In this document: piece after piece, positions 26,486 through 34,855 of the stretch
Numbering within the stretch: position 1 is the stretch's first letter
Layout: each line of letters begins with the position of its first letter
Source of the DNA: an uncultured Latescibacterota bacterium
GTDB taxonomy: Bacteria; Latescibacterota; UBA2968
DNA: 64,000 nucleotides
Assembly (NCBI GenBank): GCA_951812755.1
Contig: OX638329.1
Coordinates: 419,339-483,338 of the forward strand
Reading direction: 5' to 3'
Program-made: the position numbers and the translations under genes
The notes under the pieces: model-generated
The model's database searches: none
Told to the model about the DNA's origin: nothing
Seen by the model: the letters and a program-made list of their open reading frames with translations, nothing else

Positions 26486-27696
26486 GATGGCTCCTTGAAG
26501 GTTCCAATGGTGTTTTGATCAGTATCATTCTGTTCTTTTAGGATTTGCTTTTGGAGGTATTCGGGCAGTTTGAGGACGCGCTGGAAGTAGGTGGGTTCGT
26601 CAAAGCGCAGGTTGTTATTTTTGAAGAGGGGACGGTCTGTGTCGCGGCTGAGGTCGCAGTCGAATCGGGCGAGGACGGATTCGCTCATGCTGCCTCCGCC
26701 GTCCGGGTTGATGTGGCACAGTCCCCAGGTGATGCCGCGTCCGTCGCCGTTGTCGGCAAAAGCGTCGGGTACAAAGGGTCCGGGTGCGACGGGGGGTACC
26801 TGGAGCAGGGATTTCATTTCAAAATGGATGCCATCGGGCGCGTATTGCACGGTGTTTTTTTCAGGTCCGTCCAGGCTGACGATTGCGGCGATGCCTTCTT
26901 TGTAGGGCCAGAGGCAGGTTTCGTGGCCGGAGTTGAGGACGGGGTTTAGCGGTGATTTTTTGTATGGTCCTTCCGGATGGTCGGCTATGGCAACGCCCTG
27001 AGCGCGGATGATGTTTGCGCCGCCGCGTTTTTGACCGGGCGAGCCTTTGTAATACATGTGGATTTTGCCTTTGTAGATGAGGGGGAATGGGTCGTGTATG
27101 CAGTTGCAGTCCCAGTCGTCCGGTCCACCGGGTTCTACGATCGGCCTACCCAGTCGCGTCCATGGTCCATGGGGAGAATCGGCGATGGCGATGGTGACGG
27201 GACACGAGTCGCCGCCCTGAATGACTTCGCTATATGCCTGGTGATAGAGATAGTATTTGTTTTTCCAGACGAGGATGTCGGGGGTGCAGTTTGAGCGCCA
27301 GCCAAATTCGCCTTTTGGTGGGCGCGTGGTGGCTGGTCCTTGTTCTTCCCAGTGAAAACCATCTTCGCTGGTGGCATACCAGATGTCCCCGAGGTCCCAA
27401 TCGACAGAGGGGATGTCGTCGGTGGCATTTTCGTGTCCGACGGGCGCACCTTTTGTGCGGCGGCATGTGTACCAGACGTAATAGGTGCCGTCGATGCGGA
27501 GTACTTTGGATGGGTCGCGGCGAGAGACGTTGGGTTCTCGTGAGAATCCTTCGAGGGGTGAGTATTTGAAGTTGCTAAAGAATTCATTGCCGCGGTCTTC
27601 ATGGGGGTTCCATATATCGTACATGCGTTCCAGCGCCGCACTGAGTTCGCGATCTGGTTTTTCAAGTGGCATTTTAGCCGGGAAGGGTGATTGCAT
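26482..27696 (-). CDS. Glycoside hydrolase, GH117-like beta-propeller
   Basis: The 404-residue protein has repeated propeller-blade motifs: RRDPSKVLRIDGTYYVWYT, a DIWYATSEDGFHWEEQG segment, CTPDILVWKNKYYLYYQ-type strands (YYLYHQ), IADSPHGPW and HDPFPLIYKGKIHMYY. The order and wording fit GH117 (alpha-1,3-L-neoagarooligosaccharide hydrolase type) and its GH43/GH32 relatives. No signal peptide is seen. Family members release 3,6-anhydro-L-galactose or related sugars from marine galactans, which fits the sulfatases nearby. The exact substrate is not certain. It is the first gene of a pair with the esterase; the upstream region is taken up by MITE-like repeats. Confidence 0.7.
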   Translation of the reverse strand: MQSPFPAKMPLEKPDRELSAALERMYDIWNPHEDRGNEFFSNFKYSPLEGFSREPNVSRRDPSKVLRIDGTYYVWYTCRRTKGAPVGHENATDDIPSVDWDLGDIWYATSEDGFHWEEQGPATTRPPKGEFGWRSNCTPDILVWKNKYYLYHQAYSEVIQGGDSCPVTIAIADSPHGPWTRLGRPIVEPGGPDDWDCNCIHDPFPLIYKGKIHMYYKGSPGQKRGGANIIRAQGVAIADHPEGPYKKSPLNPVLNSGHETCLWPYKEGIAAIVSLDGPEKNTVQYAPDGIHFEMKSLLQVPPVAPGPFVPDAFADNGDGRGITWGLCHINPDGGGSMSESVLARFDCDLSRDTDRPLFKNNNLRFDEPTYFQRVLKLPEYLQKQILKEQNDTDQNTIGTFKEPS

Positions 27697-27747
27697 GGGT
27701 GTTCTTTGGTGAAGAGGTCATCGGTAGGGGTGACGCAGGCATTAGTC

Positions 27748-27881
27748 TAGTGCATCTCGGAAAAAGAAACTGGTCATATCAATTTGACTTGCGGTTGTCA
27801 TTGCGGCATGGTTTAAGCCGCAATCCAGAAGGTTTTGATGTTCACTTCTATATGTCGCAAGACTTACGCCACGATGCACTA
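27748..27881. mobile_element. MITE-like element, copy 1 (134 bp)
   Basis: The ends are TAGTGCATCTCGG and the complement of TAGTGCATCGTGG. The internal core GTCATTGCGGCATGG...GCCGCAATCCAGAAGG contains a GCGGC/GCCGC hairpin. It has no coding capacity. It directly abuts copy 2, sharing a TA, and a third full copy is at 63726-63859. Confidence 0.75.
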
Positions 27882-28027
27882 GTGCATCTCGGTAAAAAAG
27901 ATTGTGCATATTAATCTTATGTCATTGCGGCATGGTTTAAGCCGCCACGCGCAAGCACAACGCCAGTAATCCAGAAGGTTTTGCTGTTCACTTCTATATG
28001 GCGTATGACTTACGCCGCGATGCAATA
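27880..28027. mobile_element. MITE-like element, copy 2 (148 bp)
   Basis: It has the same ends (TAGTGCATCTCGG and the complement of TATTGCATCGCGG) and core as copy 1, but a longer core variant (GCCGCCACGCGCAAGCACAA, then CGCCAGTAATCCAG). It also has a second hairpin GGCGTA/TACGCC. Its right end lies 10 bp from the stop codon of the truncated AAA ATPase gene. Confidence 0.75.
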
Positions 28028-28036
28028 GATATCCGG

Positions 28037-28630
28037 TTACTCGACTTTTGCCTTCAAGGTCTTGACGAGTCGTTTCGCATGGGGCAATGTCTCGCCAAGC
28101 CATGTCAGTTCCGGATATTGATCCGGGTCCTTCCGCTGTGCAAAAATGGATTGCTGTGGATTGATCTGTTGCAGGATTAACGGAGGGCGCGTTTCACCAC
28201 TGTTGTGCGACTCATCACTGTAGTTCAGGAGAGCGTTACCGCCCATCAACTCGTAATAGATAAAGGGCTTTTTTTTAGAGCTGTATGCCTCTGCTATCCG
28301 CTCTTCTATCAACTCGAACTGCTGGCCCCTGTCTGCGAATCCGAGGGAATATCGCAGTGCTGACCCCTTCGGGTTATCCAGAATCACTTCGATATGGGCC
28401 GATGATGCTCTGGGATCACCTCGCCAAATCCAGTCGCGGATTCCACCACCTTCCCGAATTGGGGCCGTGAGGTCTCTGGGCGTGGCTTTCAGCAGGTCAA
28501 TCGCCTCAATAAAATTGGACTTCCCGGAGCCATTGGGACCGATAAGAACATTCAAGGGACGAAGTTCCAATGCTTCGGTATCAGGCCCGAAGGAGAGCAA
28601 ATTTTTCAGTTGGATGCGCTCTATAAACAT
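28037..28630 (-). pseudogene. Truncated AAA (RecF/SMC-like, AAA_21) ATPase
   Basis: A 197-residue frame starts with the usual N-terminus of this family: IERIQLKNLLSFG, then the Walker A GPNGSGKSN (~32-40). It ends at LVKTLKAKVE-stop, about half the family's usual length, before the Walker B/signature region. The stop lies at the right end of a MITE-like element, which suggests the 3' half was lost there. Relatives act in defence or repair modules, but this fragment should not hydrolyse ATP. The start ATG overlaps the end of a Nudix fragment. Confidence 0.75.
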
Positions 28631-28743
28631 GTTTCGTCCTTGTTCATCAGTTTACTTTCGGGTTCTTGCAGACGAATTAATAACACGCGATGCTCAGGTG
28701 TCAAGAGAATACCGCGAATGGCGGATCGCTTTTTAATGCCCAT
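28621..28743 (-). pseudogene. Truncated Nudix hydrolase N-terminus
   Basis: A 40-codon frame reads MGIKKRSAIRGILLTPEHR followed by VLLIRLQEPESK, the first beta strands of a Nudix hydrolase. It then meets a stop before any Nudix box (GX5EX7REUXEEXGU). It overlaps the AAA fragment by 10 bp. Two neighbouring gene stumps next to MITEs suggest a deletion hotspot. Confidence 0.6.
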
Positions 28744-28747
28744 CTTA

Positions 28748-30283
28748 TCATCTCTGATGATAAATATCGAGCAGTTTTTCAGACAGGGACTCGACGAGGT
28801 GGCTGTGTTGTTCTGATGCGATGAGGTTCTGGCGTTCGTCTTCTGTGGGGTTGTCTTTTAAGTTGAAGAGGGCGTGGTGTTTTAGTTCGCCTTCTACGAT
28901 GAGTTCTTGCCCGACGATCAATTTCCAATCGCCATCTCGCAGCGAGAGCATGGGTCCCATGATGTAGTCGTCGTGGAGGACGAGGGGATGGGGTTCAAAT
29001 TCGTCGTCTTTCAGGCCGGTGAGGAAGGGTGCGATGCTGGTGCTGTCTTCGGCAAATCCTTCGCGTGGGGATGATTCGATACCGACGAGGTCTGCGATGG
29101 ATAATATGAGGTCGTTGAGTCCATACGTGATGTGGCTTGTGCGCCCGGGTGTCGCGTCGTTGCCGTCGCCGATGTTGCCCTGTTTCCAGAAGGCGATTGT
29201 GGGTACGCGATGGCCGCCTTCGTGGATGTGGGCTTTGCGGCCGCGGTAGTAGCCGCTGGATTCTTTGCCCGCGTTTTCCGCGCCATTGTCGCTGGAGAAG
29301 ATGAAGAGGGTGTTGTCGATAAGTTTGTGGCCGGGATTGCGCGGGTCGTCGTGGGTTTCGAGGTAGTTGAGCAATTGGCCGACCGCGACGTCGTTTTCGT
29401 ATATGAAGTCGAGGCGTTCGGGCGTGTTGTGCTCGCATCCGCCGACCTGGTCGCGCTGTTTGCCCCATTCGGTGCTTTCCCAGCCATTGGGATCGTTGGT
29501 GGTTGCGTGTGGGCGCGAGAGTTCGCGTTTGCCGTTTTTGAAGTGCGCCTGTCCTGTGATGGGAACGCCGTTGAGTGTGTCGCATGGTGTGTGGGGTGTG
29601 TGATTGGCGTTGGCGGCGTAGTAGAGGAAGAAGGGTTGTTGTTTTGTGTCTTCTGTGTCCAGATGGGTATCGAGAAATCCAACGGCGTGCTGGAAGTTCA
29701 TGGATCCGGTTTTGTACAGGTCGTAACCCGCGATGTCGTGAGGACTTTTGCCGGTTGCACCGATGCAGCGGCGGTTTTCGATCCAGCCCGCATTTTTAGA
29801 GGTTCCATGGCTTCGGTTGGTGATGAAGTGGTAGTCAAAGCCGTGTTCTTCGGGGCAATCGGTCAGGGGTTGGCGCACGTCTGCGTCGTCCCATCCCTCG
29901 GCGGGTGAGCCGTCAGATTTTGTGTAGGTCAGGCCCACATGCCATTTTCCCGATATGCCCGTGCGATATCCGGCTTCTTTGAGGATGGTGGCGAGTGTGG
30001 GTCGTTCTTTTTCTATGAGTGGCGGATAGTGGGGTCCAAAGGCGACTTTGTGTTTGAGTTGCGTGCGCCAGCAATAGCGTCCGGTGAGGAGGGCGTAGCG
30101 CGTGGGGGTGCATACGGTTGATGGTGTGTGTGCATCGGTAAAGCGCACACCCAGGCGCGCAAGGCGTTTTAGGCTGGGGGTGTGGAGTTGTTCGTCGTCG
30201 CGGTTGCCGGTCCAGTCCTGGTACGCGCTGGTATCGCCCGTGCCCATGTCATCGACGAGGAATATGATGATGTTGGGGTGCAT
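28748..30283 (-). CDS. Type I sulfatase (second copy)
   Basis: The 511-residue sulfatase has DD (11-12), formylglycine signature C58-TPTR62 and GRYCWRTQ following, then GKWHVGL and SSDNG active-site motifs. A long insert (~95-230) differs from the sulfatases at 3381 and 34852. No signal peptide. It is the last gene of the minus-strand catabolic cluster, 51 bp after the GH2 gene; the gap contains tandem ACACGAAGG repeats. Likely role: removing sulfate from glycan fragments before or after GH2 action. Confidence 0.9.
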   Translation of the reverse strand: MHPNIIIFLVDDMGTGDTSAYQDWTGNRDDEQLHTPSLKRLARLGVRFTDAHTPSTVCTPTRYALLTGRYCWRTQLKHKVAFGPHYPPLIEKERPTLATILKEAGYRTGISGKWHVGLTYTKSDGSPAEGWDDADVRQPLTDCPEEHGFDYHFITNRSHGTSKNAGWIENRRCIGATGKSPHDIAGYDLYKTGSMNFQHAVGFLDTHLDTEDTKQQPFFLYYAANANHTPHTPCDTLNGVPITGQAHFKNGKRELSRPHATTNDPNGWESTEWGKQRDQVGGCEHNTPERLDFIYENDVAVGQLLNYLETHDDPRNPGHKLIDNTLFIFSSDNGAENAGKESSGYYRGRKAHIHEGGHRVPTIAFWKQGNIGDGNDATPGRTSHITYGLNDLILSIADLVGIESSPREGFAEDSTSIAPFLTGLKDDEFEPHPLVLHDDYIMGPMLSLRDGDWKLIVGQELIVEGELKHHALFNLKDNPTEDERQNLIASEQHSHLVESLSEKLLDIYHQR

Positions 30284-30301
30284 AGATGTTCCTTTTTTAA
30301 T

Positions 30302-30331
30302 CCACGAAGGACACGAAGGACACGAAGGGGC
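30302..30331. repeat. Short tandem repeat (9-bp ACACGAAGG units)
   Basis: Three successive units of the type ACGAAGGAC stand between the GH2 stop and the sulfatase start. Similar degenerate A/G-rich units stand near 4825-4880. Confidence 0.7.
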
Positions 30332-30334
30332 AAG

Positions 30335-32554
30335 TCATTTCATGTCCAGGAGTTGGATGCTGAGATAAGAGGGTCTTTGAGAGGGTAAGAGGATGGCGCA
30401 GATTGTGTTTTCGCCGGGGGTCAGGAGATGGAATTCATCGGGATGGAGCAGGGCGCAGGTTTCCGAGATGGGGGCGGAGTGCTGCCTGACGCGCAGACTG
30501 CGGATGAGTTGGCCGCTGATGAAGATCTGGCAGTCGGCAGATGAGGCGACGTAGAATAGGGGTTTATCGGGGCGTTGATTCAGGTCGATGGTGGTGCGGA
30601 GATAGATGGGGGCGTCCGATGTGCCAAATGGCCCTTTTCCCGCGTTCCATGATGAATCGTCAAAACGCGTTTGACACCAGTCGCCGCCGCAGTTGGGCAG
30701 GTTGGTGCGGGGCGAGGTGTGTATGGCGGGGAGCGTGGATACGTCGTCCATGCTGTATCGCCATTCGGTGTGGGGACCGATGATGGTTTCAAATTGTGGG
30801 GGGTCCCAGAGTGTGGCGTGGATTTTGCCGAGTTCGTCGGGGTCGATTTTGGAGATTTTGCGGTCGTAGGTGAGCCAGCCGTTGAGTTCGTGTTCGACGT
30901 CGGTGATCTGGGTATATACGACGCCGTTGAGGGGCGTGAGACCGACCATTGCGCGGAGGTTTTCGACCCAGAAGCGGTAGTCGTCTTCCATCGCCCGGGG
31001 CGTTGGATATGTGGGGCGGGTAATGTCGTTGATGTGGTCGATGTGTTCGGAAGGCTCTTCGTGGTCGTACCAGGTGTGACCCGGGATGCAGAGGTTGAAT
31101 CCGCCCGCTTCGCCCAGGAGGACGATGCGGTCATTGGCGCATTGTTGTTGCGCTGTGGCCGGGTAGAAGGTGTAGTCGTGTATGTCGTATATGTCGCCCG
31201 TGCCCATGTCGGCCCAGCCGCTGGCACTGGTGACGAGGCGAGAGGGGTCGCGTTGTGCGATGAGGTCTGTGAGGCGTTCGGTGTCGTGCTGCCCCCAGCC
31301 TTCGTTGAAGATGATCCACTGGACAACACTGGGATGGTTGTGCAGCCAGTCCATTATGTTGTCAAATTCGGTCTTCCATTGTTGTGCGGCTTCGGGGGAT
31401 ACACTTTGTCCAAACTTGGGCATGCAGACCATGTCTTGCCAGACCAATAGGCCGAGTCGGTCGCAGTGATAGTACCAGCGGTCGGGATGGGTTTTGACGT
31501 GTACGCGCACCATGTTGCAGGCGATTTGTTTGAGGTATTGGAGGTCGAAGAGGATGGCTTCATCAGATGGTGGGGTGAGGATGCCGTCGGGCCAATAGCC
31601 CTGGTCCAGGGGGCCGAGTTGAAAGATGGGTTGGTCGTTGAGGAGGAAGCGTTTGATGCCGTTTTCGTCTTCGCCAATGGCTATTTTTCGCATGCCAAAG
31701 TAGCTGTCGATTGTGTCGTTGGTTTCGCCGTTGTGTTGTACTTTGACTTTGAGGTCGTAGAGGAAGGGATGATCTGGATGCCAGAGTTTTGCGTTTGGAA
31801 TGCCGAGGGAGATGGTGCGGTCGGCCTGTCCGGTTGTTTCGGCTATTTGCTGGTTGCCATCATAGGCGATTGTTTGAATTTGGCAATTCTTCAGGTTTTC
31901 GCCCGAGACGAGTATGTCTATTTTTCCGTTGTCTATATCGGGTGTGAGGCGAAGGGTGCGGATGGATTGCTCTGGTACGGCTTCGAGCCAGACGGTTTGC
32001 CAGATGCCGCCGGTGGGTTGATACCGAAATCCCTGGCGGTTTTCTGGCATGATTTGTTTGCCAAGGGCCTGCGGCTGTTGCTCGGTGGCGTCCCAGCAGG
32101 AGACTGTGAGTTCGTTCTCGCCGTCTGTTAAATGGTCGGTGATGTCAAAGGTAAAGGGGTCGTATCCGCCGCGATGTTGTCCCGCTTTTTCGCCGTTGAT
32201 ATAGACACTGGTTTCCCAGTCGGATGCCTGGAAATGGAGAAGTATGCGTTTGTCCGCCCATGTCTCTGGCAGGGTTATGCTGCGGCGATACCAGAGTCGC
32301 TGGTTCGGACGGAGAATTTCCATGATGCCAGAGAGGGGGGCGTCAATGGCAAAGGGTACGAGGATTTGACCCTGATAGGTATCAGGTGCGCTGGTGGTGC
32401 CGATGGGTTCGAGGGCGTAGTCCCACAGGCCGTTGAGGTTTTGCCAATGTTGGCGCACCATTTGAGGGCGCGGGTGTTCTGGCAGGGCGTTATCTGGGGA
32501 GACGTTTTCCGCAAAAGGTGTTGAGATGTGTTTGGTCACGGGGTTATAGCTCAT
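30335..32554 (-). CDS. Glycoside hydrolase family 2 (beta-galactosidase/glucuronidase type)
   Basis: The 739-residue protein has a sugar-binding jelly roll (~35-200, GLWDYAL, WYRRSITLP, FQASDWETSVYINGE), an Ig-like domain (~200-290) and a TIM barrel (~290-600). The acid/base Glu lies in IIFNEGWGQ and a candidate nucleophile in LLGEAGG. A C-terminal galactose-binding-like domain follows (WCQTRFDDSSWNAGKGPFG). No signal peptide, unlike secreted GH2 enzymes, so it acts on imported oligosaccharides. It starts 3 bp after the PhyH-HEAT stop. The neighbouring sulfatases fit breakdown of a sulfated polysaccharide. Confidence 0.85.
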   Translation of the reverse strand: MSYNPVTKHISTPFAENVSPDNALPEHPRPQMVRQHWQNLNGLWDYALEPIGTTSAPDTYQGQILVPFAIDAPLSGIMEILRPNQRLWYRRSITLPETWADKRILLHFQASDWETSVYINGEKAGQHRGGYDPFTFDITDHLTDGENELTVSCWDATEQQPQALGKQIMPENRQGFRYQPTGGIWQTVWLEAVPEQSIRTLRLTPDIDNGKIDILVSGENLKNCQIQTIAYDGNQQIAETTGQADRTISLGIPNAKLWHPDHPFLYDLKVKVQHNGETNDTIDSYFGMRKIAIGEDENGIKRFLLNDQPIFQLGPLDQGYWPDGILTPPSDEAILFDLQYLKQIACNMVRVHVKTHPDRWYYHCDRLGLLVWQDMVCMPKFGQSVSPEAAQQWKTEFDNIMDWLHNHPSVVQWIIFNEGWGQHDTERLTDLIAQRDPSRLVTSASGWADMGTGDIYDIHDYTFYPATAQQQCANDRIVLLGEAGGFNLCIPGHTWYDHEEPSEHIDHINDITRPTYPTPRAMEDDYRFWVENLRAMVGLTPLNGVVYTQITDVEHELNGWLTYDRKISKIDPDELGKIHATLWDPPQFETIIGPHTEWRYSMDDVSTLPAIHTSPRTNLPNCGGDWCQTRFDDSSWNAGKGPFGTSDAPIYLRTTIDLNQRPDKPLFYVASSADCQIFISGQLIRSLRVRQHSAPISETCALLHPDEFHLLTPGENTICAILLPSQRPSYLSIQLLDMK

Positions 32555-32557
32555 CTC

Positions 32558-33967
32558 TTAAGCTACCTTTTTGGGTCTTCTTTGTGTCTGACCTCTGGGT
32601 TCGCTGTCCCAGCGCAGTGCCTGGAGGCGATGCATGGCGGCTCTGAGGGCTTCGGGCGTGCCGATGCGATAGAGTCCGTGTACCGCAAATCCGCGAACGT
32701 AGTGGTTGCCATCGCGCATGGCGTCTGCCAGTTCGGGAATGGCCTCTTCGGCATAGATGCCCAATCGCGCGAGGGAGAGGGCGGCATTGCGTCGCACAAA
32801 GTCGCTTTCATCGGTGGATAGGATGTCGGCGAGTGGGCGCGTGGCTTCCGAGGTGTTCTGGCTGGTGGTGCCCAGGGATTCTGCGGCATGTGCGCGCACA
32901 TCTTCGTTGGTGTCCTGCAACAGGGCGATGAGGTCGGGCGTGGCTGATTTTGCACGCAGGCCCAGGTCGCCGAGTACATCGACTGCGCGCATGCGGATTT
33001 TGGGATTCGGATTTCTGGCGAGGTCAAGCAGTGCGGGTACGGCGACTTCGCCGATGTTTGTGAATCCATATCCCGCGTTTCGAGGCGGGTTCTCATCTTC
33101 CGTATCTTTGAGTGCGTTGATCATGGCGGGAACCGCTTTTTCGCCCTGTAATCCGAGGGTGTAGGATGCATTGAGGGCGGCGGTTTCGTCTGGATTGGTC
33201 AGTTGCCCGATCAGGGGTTCGATTGATGCCCCATTGGTCGCGTGTTCGGGTGCTTTGCCCAGGTGCCAGTTCCACATGGCCTGCCATGTGGGTTCTTGTG
33301 GGTCGTCGGATGTGATCCAGGTCTCGTCGCTGTGATCCCATGTCGGTTCGGTAGGCTCGGTCATGCGCGTGAACAGGAATTTGACCATGTGGCGCGTGAT
33401 GTCTGTGTAGTTGGCTTCTTTTTTGTGCAGGATGTCGTAGTGGATGAGTGCGACGGTTCCCGCGGGGCCCGATGTGAAGAGGTGTTCTCCTTCCTGGTCG
33501 CGGGCGGTGATGTATTGCGATCTGGGAGTTACGCTCGTCGGTCCCATTTCGCGGGGTGTGTCCTGGGGATAGTACATCGCCATCATCCAGCGGCAATGGT
33601 GATGGCGGCGGTTTTGGTCGGCGCAAAATCGGCTGTTGTGCAAGCTGTCTTTGTGCATGGTGCGCGCATCGCTGCCCGGGCGGCTTTCGTGAACGTGGCG
33701 GTGCAGGTGCAAGTAATAATCGGGTCCGAGGATGCTGGAGAACGCGCCGTGAACAATGGGGTGATCCCATACGTCTTGCAGTTCTGGCACGGCGGGGAGG
33801 AGGTTATTGCCGGGATTTCTGCCGCTGTGTTTTTCAAAGGATTCATCGATGCGTTTATAGACTTTTTCGTGGAATCCCTCTGGGAAGTCGGGGTGGAGGA
33901 TGAGGTATCCGTCGCGGATAAATTGTTGCATTTGCTCGTCGGTCAATAAGACGGGTTTGTCTGCCAT
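32558..33967 (-). CDS. PhyH-like Fe(II)/2-oxoglutarate dioxygenase fused to HEAT repeats
   Basis: The 469-residue protein has an N-terminal PhyH-type dioxygenase domain (~1-215). Candidate iron ligands are H105-K-D107 and a distal His in VALIHYDILHKK. Residues ~240-440 are five or six HEAT repeats (AVPAMINALKD, AVPALLDLARNPNPKIRMRA, RPLADILS, AIPELADAMRD). The dioxygenase would hydroxylate or oxidatively cleave an unknown small substrate; the HEAT array could bind a partner. The fusion is uncommon. A second PhyH gene lies 105 bp upstream. Confidence 0.85.
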   Translation of the reverse strand: MADKPVLLTDEQMQQFIRDGYLILHPDFPEGFHEKVYKRIDESFEKHSGRNPGNNLLPAVPELQDVWDHPIVHGAFSSILGPDYYLHLHRHVHESRPGSDARTMHKDSLHNSRFCADQNRRHHHCRWMMAMYYPQDTPREMGPTSVTPRSQYITARDQEGEHLFTSGPAGTVALIHYDILHKKEANYTDITRHMVKFLFTRMTEPTEPTWDHSDETWITSDDPQEPTWQAMWNWHLGKAPEHATNGASIEPLIGQLTNPDETAALNASYTLGLQGEKAVPAMINALKDTEDENPPRNAGYGFTNIGEVAVPALLDLARNPNPKIRMRAVDVLGDLGLRAKSATPDLIALLQDTNEDVRAHAAESLGTTSQNTSEATRPLADILSTDESDFVRRNAALSLARLGIYAEEAIPELADAMRDGNHYVRGFAVHGLYRIGTPEALRAAMHRLQALRWDSEPRGQTQRRPKKVA

Positions 33968-34072
33968 GTTGGGTTCCTTTCTGGTTTTTATGAAATGATT
34001 AGATCATGTAATAAATATACAATATCTCTGTTTAATCAAGGACATTTTATTCTCTGGCGGAATGATCGCATG

Positions 34073-34855
34073 CTACAATTGCAACGCGAGACTACCCTGA
34101 TTTTTCTCGTTGAGCGTGTTCATGTAATCCTTGCGCTCAAAGAACTGGCTGGTGTCGTAGAGGAAGGCGTATTTGCCGTTTCGATCACAGCCGGTTTCGA
34201 GGGCGACGCGGTTGATTTCGGCGATATTGGGATAGGAGGGCCAGAGGATGCCTTCTTCGCAGTAGGAGGTGTCGATGAAGTAGCGTTTGTAAATGCCGCC
34301 GCCGGGTTTGGGTCGGCGGGCGTGTTGCAGGGCAGAGTGGACGATGACGATGGAGCCGTGGGCCAGGTTGTCGATGGTGCGCGAGCCGGGCAGGTCTTCA
34401 AATTGAAATTGGCGATAGGCATCGTTGGCCATGACTTTTTTGTGGGTGCCGGGCATGACGAGGAGGTCGCCCACTTCGCCGTTCAGGCCATTCATGTACA
34501 TGAATACATGGACCATCAGGTGCGAGCGATTTGTGTGCGGGATTTGTGCATAATCCTGATGCCATGGTGCCCCGCGTTCTCCGGGCAGTTGCCATCGGGC
34601 GTGGATGTGGTGATGGACGAATTTTTTGCCATTCATCAGATCGGCCACGCGATCTACAACGCTGGGTTCAGATGTGAGGAGGCCGAGTTCTGGATACGCC
34701 ATGAGCATGCGGCGTTTGTCCGTTTCGCGGTCGATCATGAGTTGATCGACGTCGGCTTTGATTCGTTCGTTGAGGTCGTGGTCAAAGAGGCCTTCGAATA
34801 CGAGGTATCCCTCTTCGTCGAATTGGGCGATGTCGTCGGGTGTGAGATGGTTCAT
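34073..34855 (-). CDS. Phytanoyl-CoA dioxygenase (PhyH) family protein
   Basis: The 260-residue protein opens with LTPDDIAQFDEEGYLVFEGL, the classic PhyH start. Iron ligands are H99-Q-D101 (PWHQD) and the distal His in IVHSALQHARRPK, with a following Arg for 2-oxoglutarate. Substrates of bacterial PhyH proteins range from phosphonates and halogenated compounds to secondary metabolites; none can be named here. Its start overlaps the sulfatase stop by four bases, so it belongs to the catabolic operon. Confidence 0.85.
   Translation of the reverse strand: MNHLTPDDIAQFDEEGYLVFEGLFDHDLNERIKADVDQLMIDRETDKRRMLMAYPELGLLTSEPSVVDRVADLMNGKKFVHHHIHARWQLPGERGAPWHQDYAQIPHTNRSHLMVHVFMYMNGLNGEVGDLLVMPGTHKKVMANDAYRQFQFEDLPGSRTIDNLAHGSIVIVHSALQHARRPKPGGGIYKRYFIDTSYCEEGILWPSYPNIAEINRVALETGCDRNGKYAFLYDTSQFFERKDYMNTLNEKNQGSLALQL

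Noticed and set aside
28748-29908. Long plus-strand frame 29132-29908 opposite the second sulfatase
   Set aside because: It is a shadow of the sulfatase frame with skewed Val/Gly content and no start signal; the sulfatase has all catalytic motifs.
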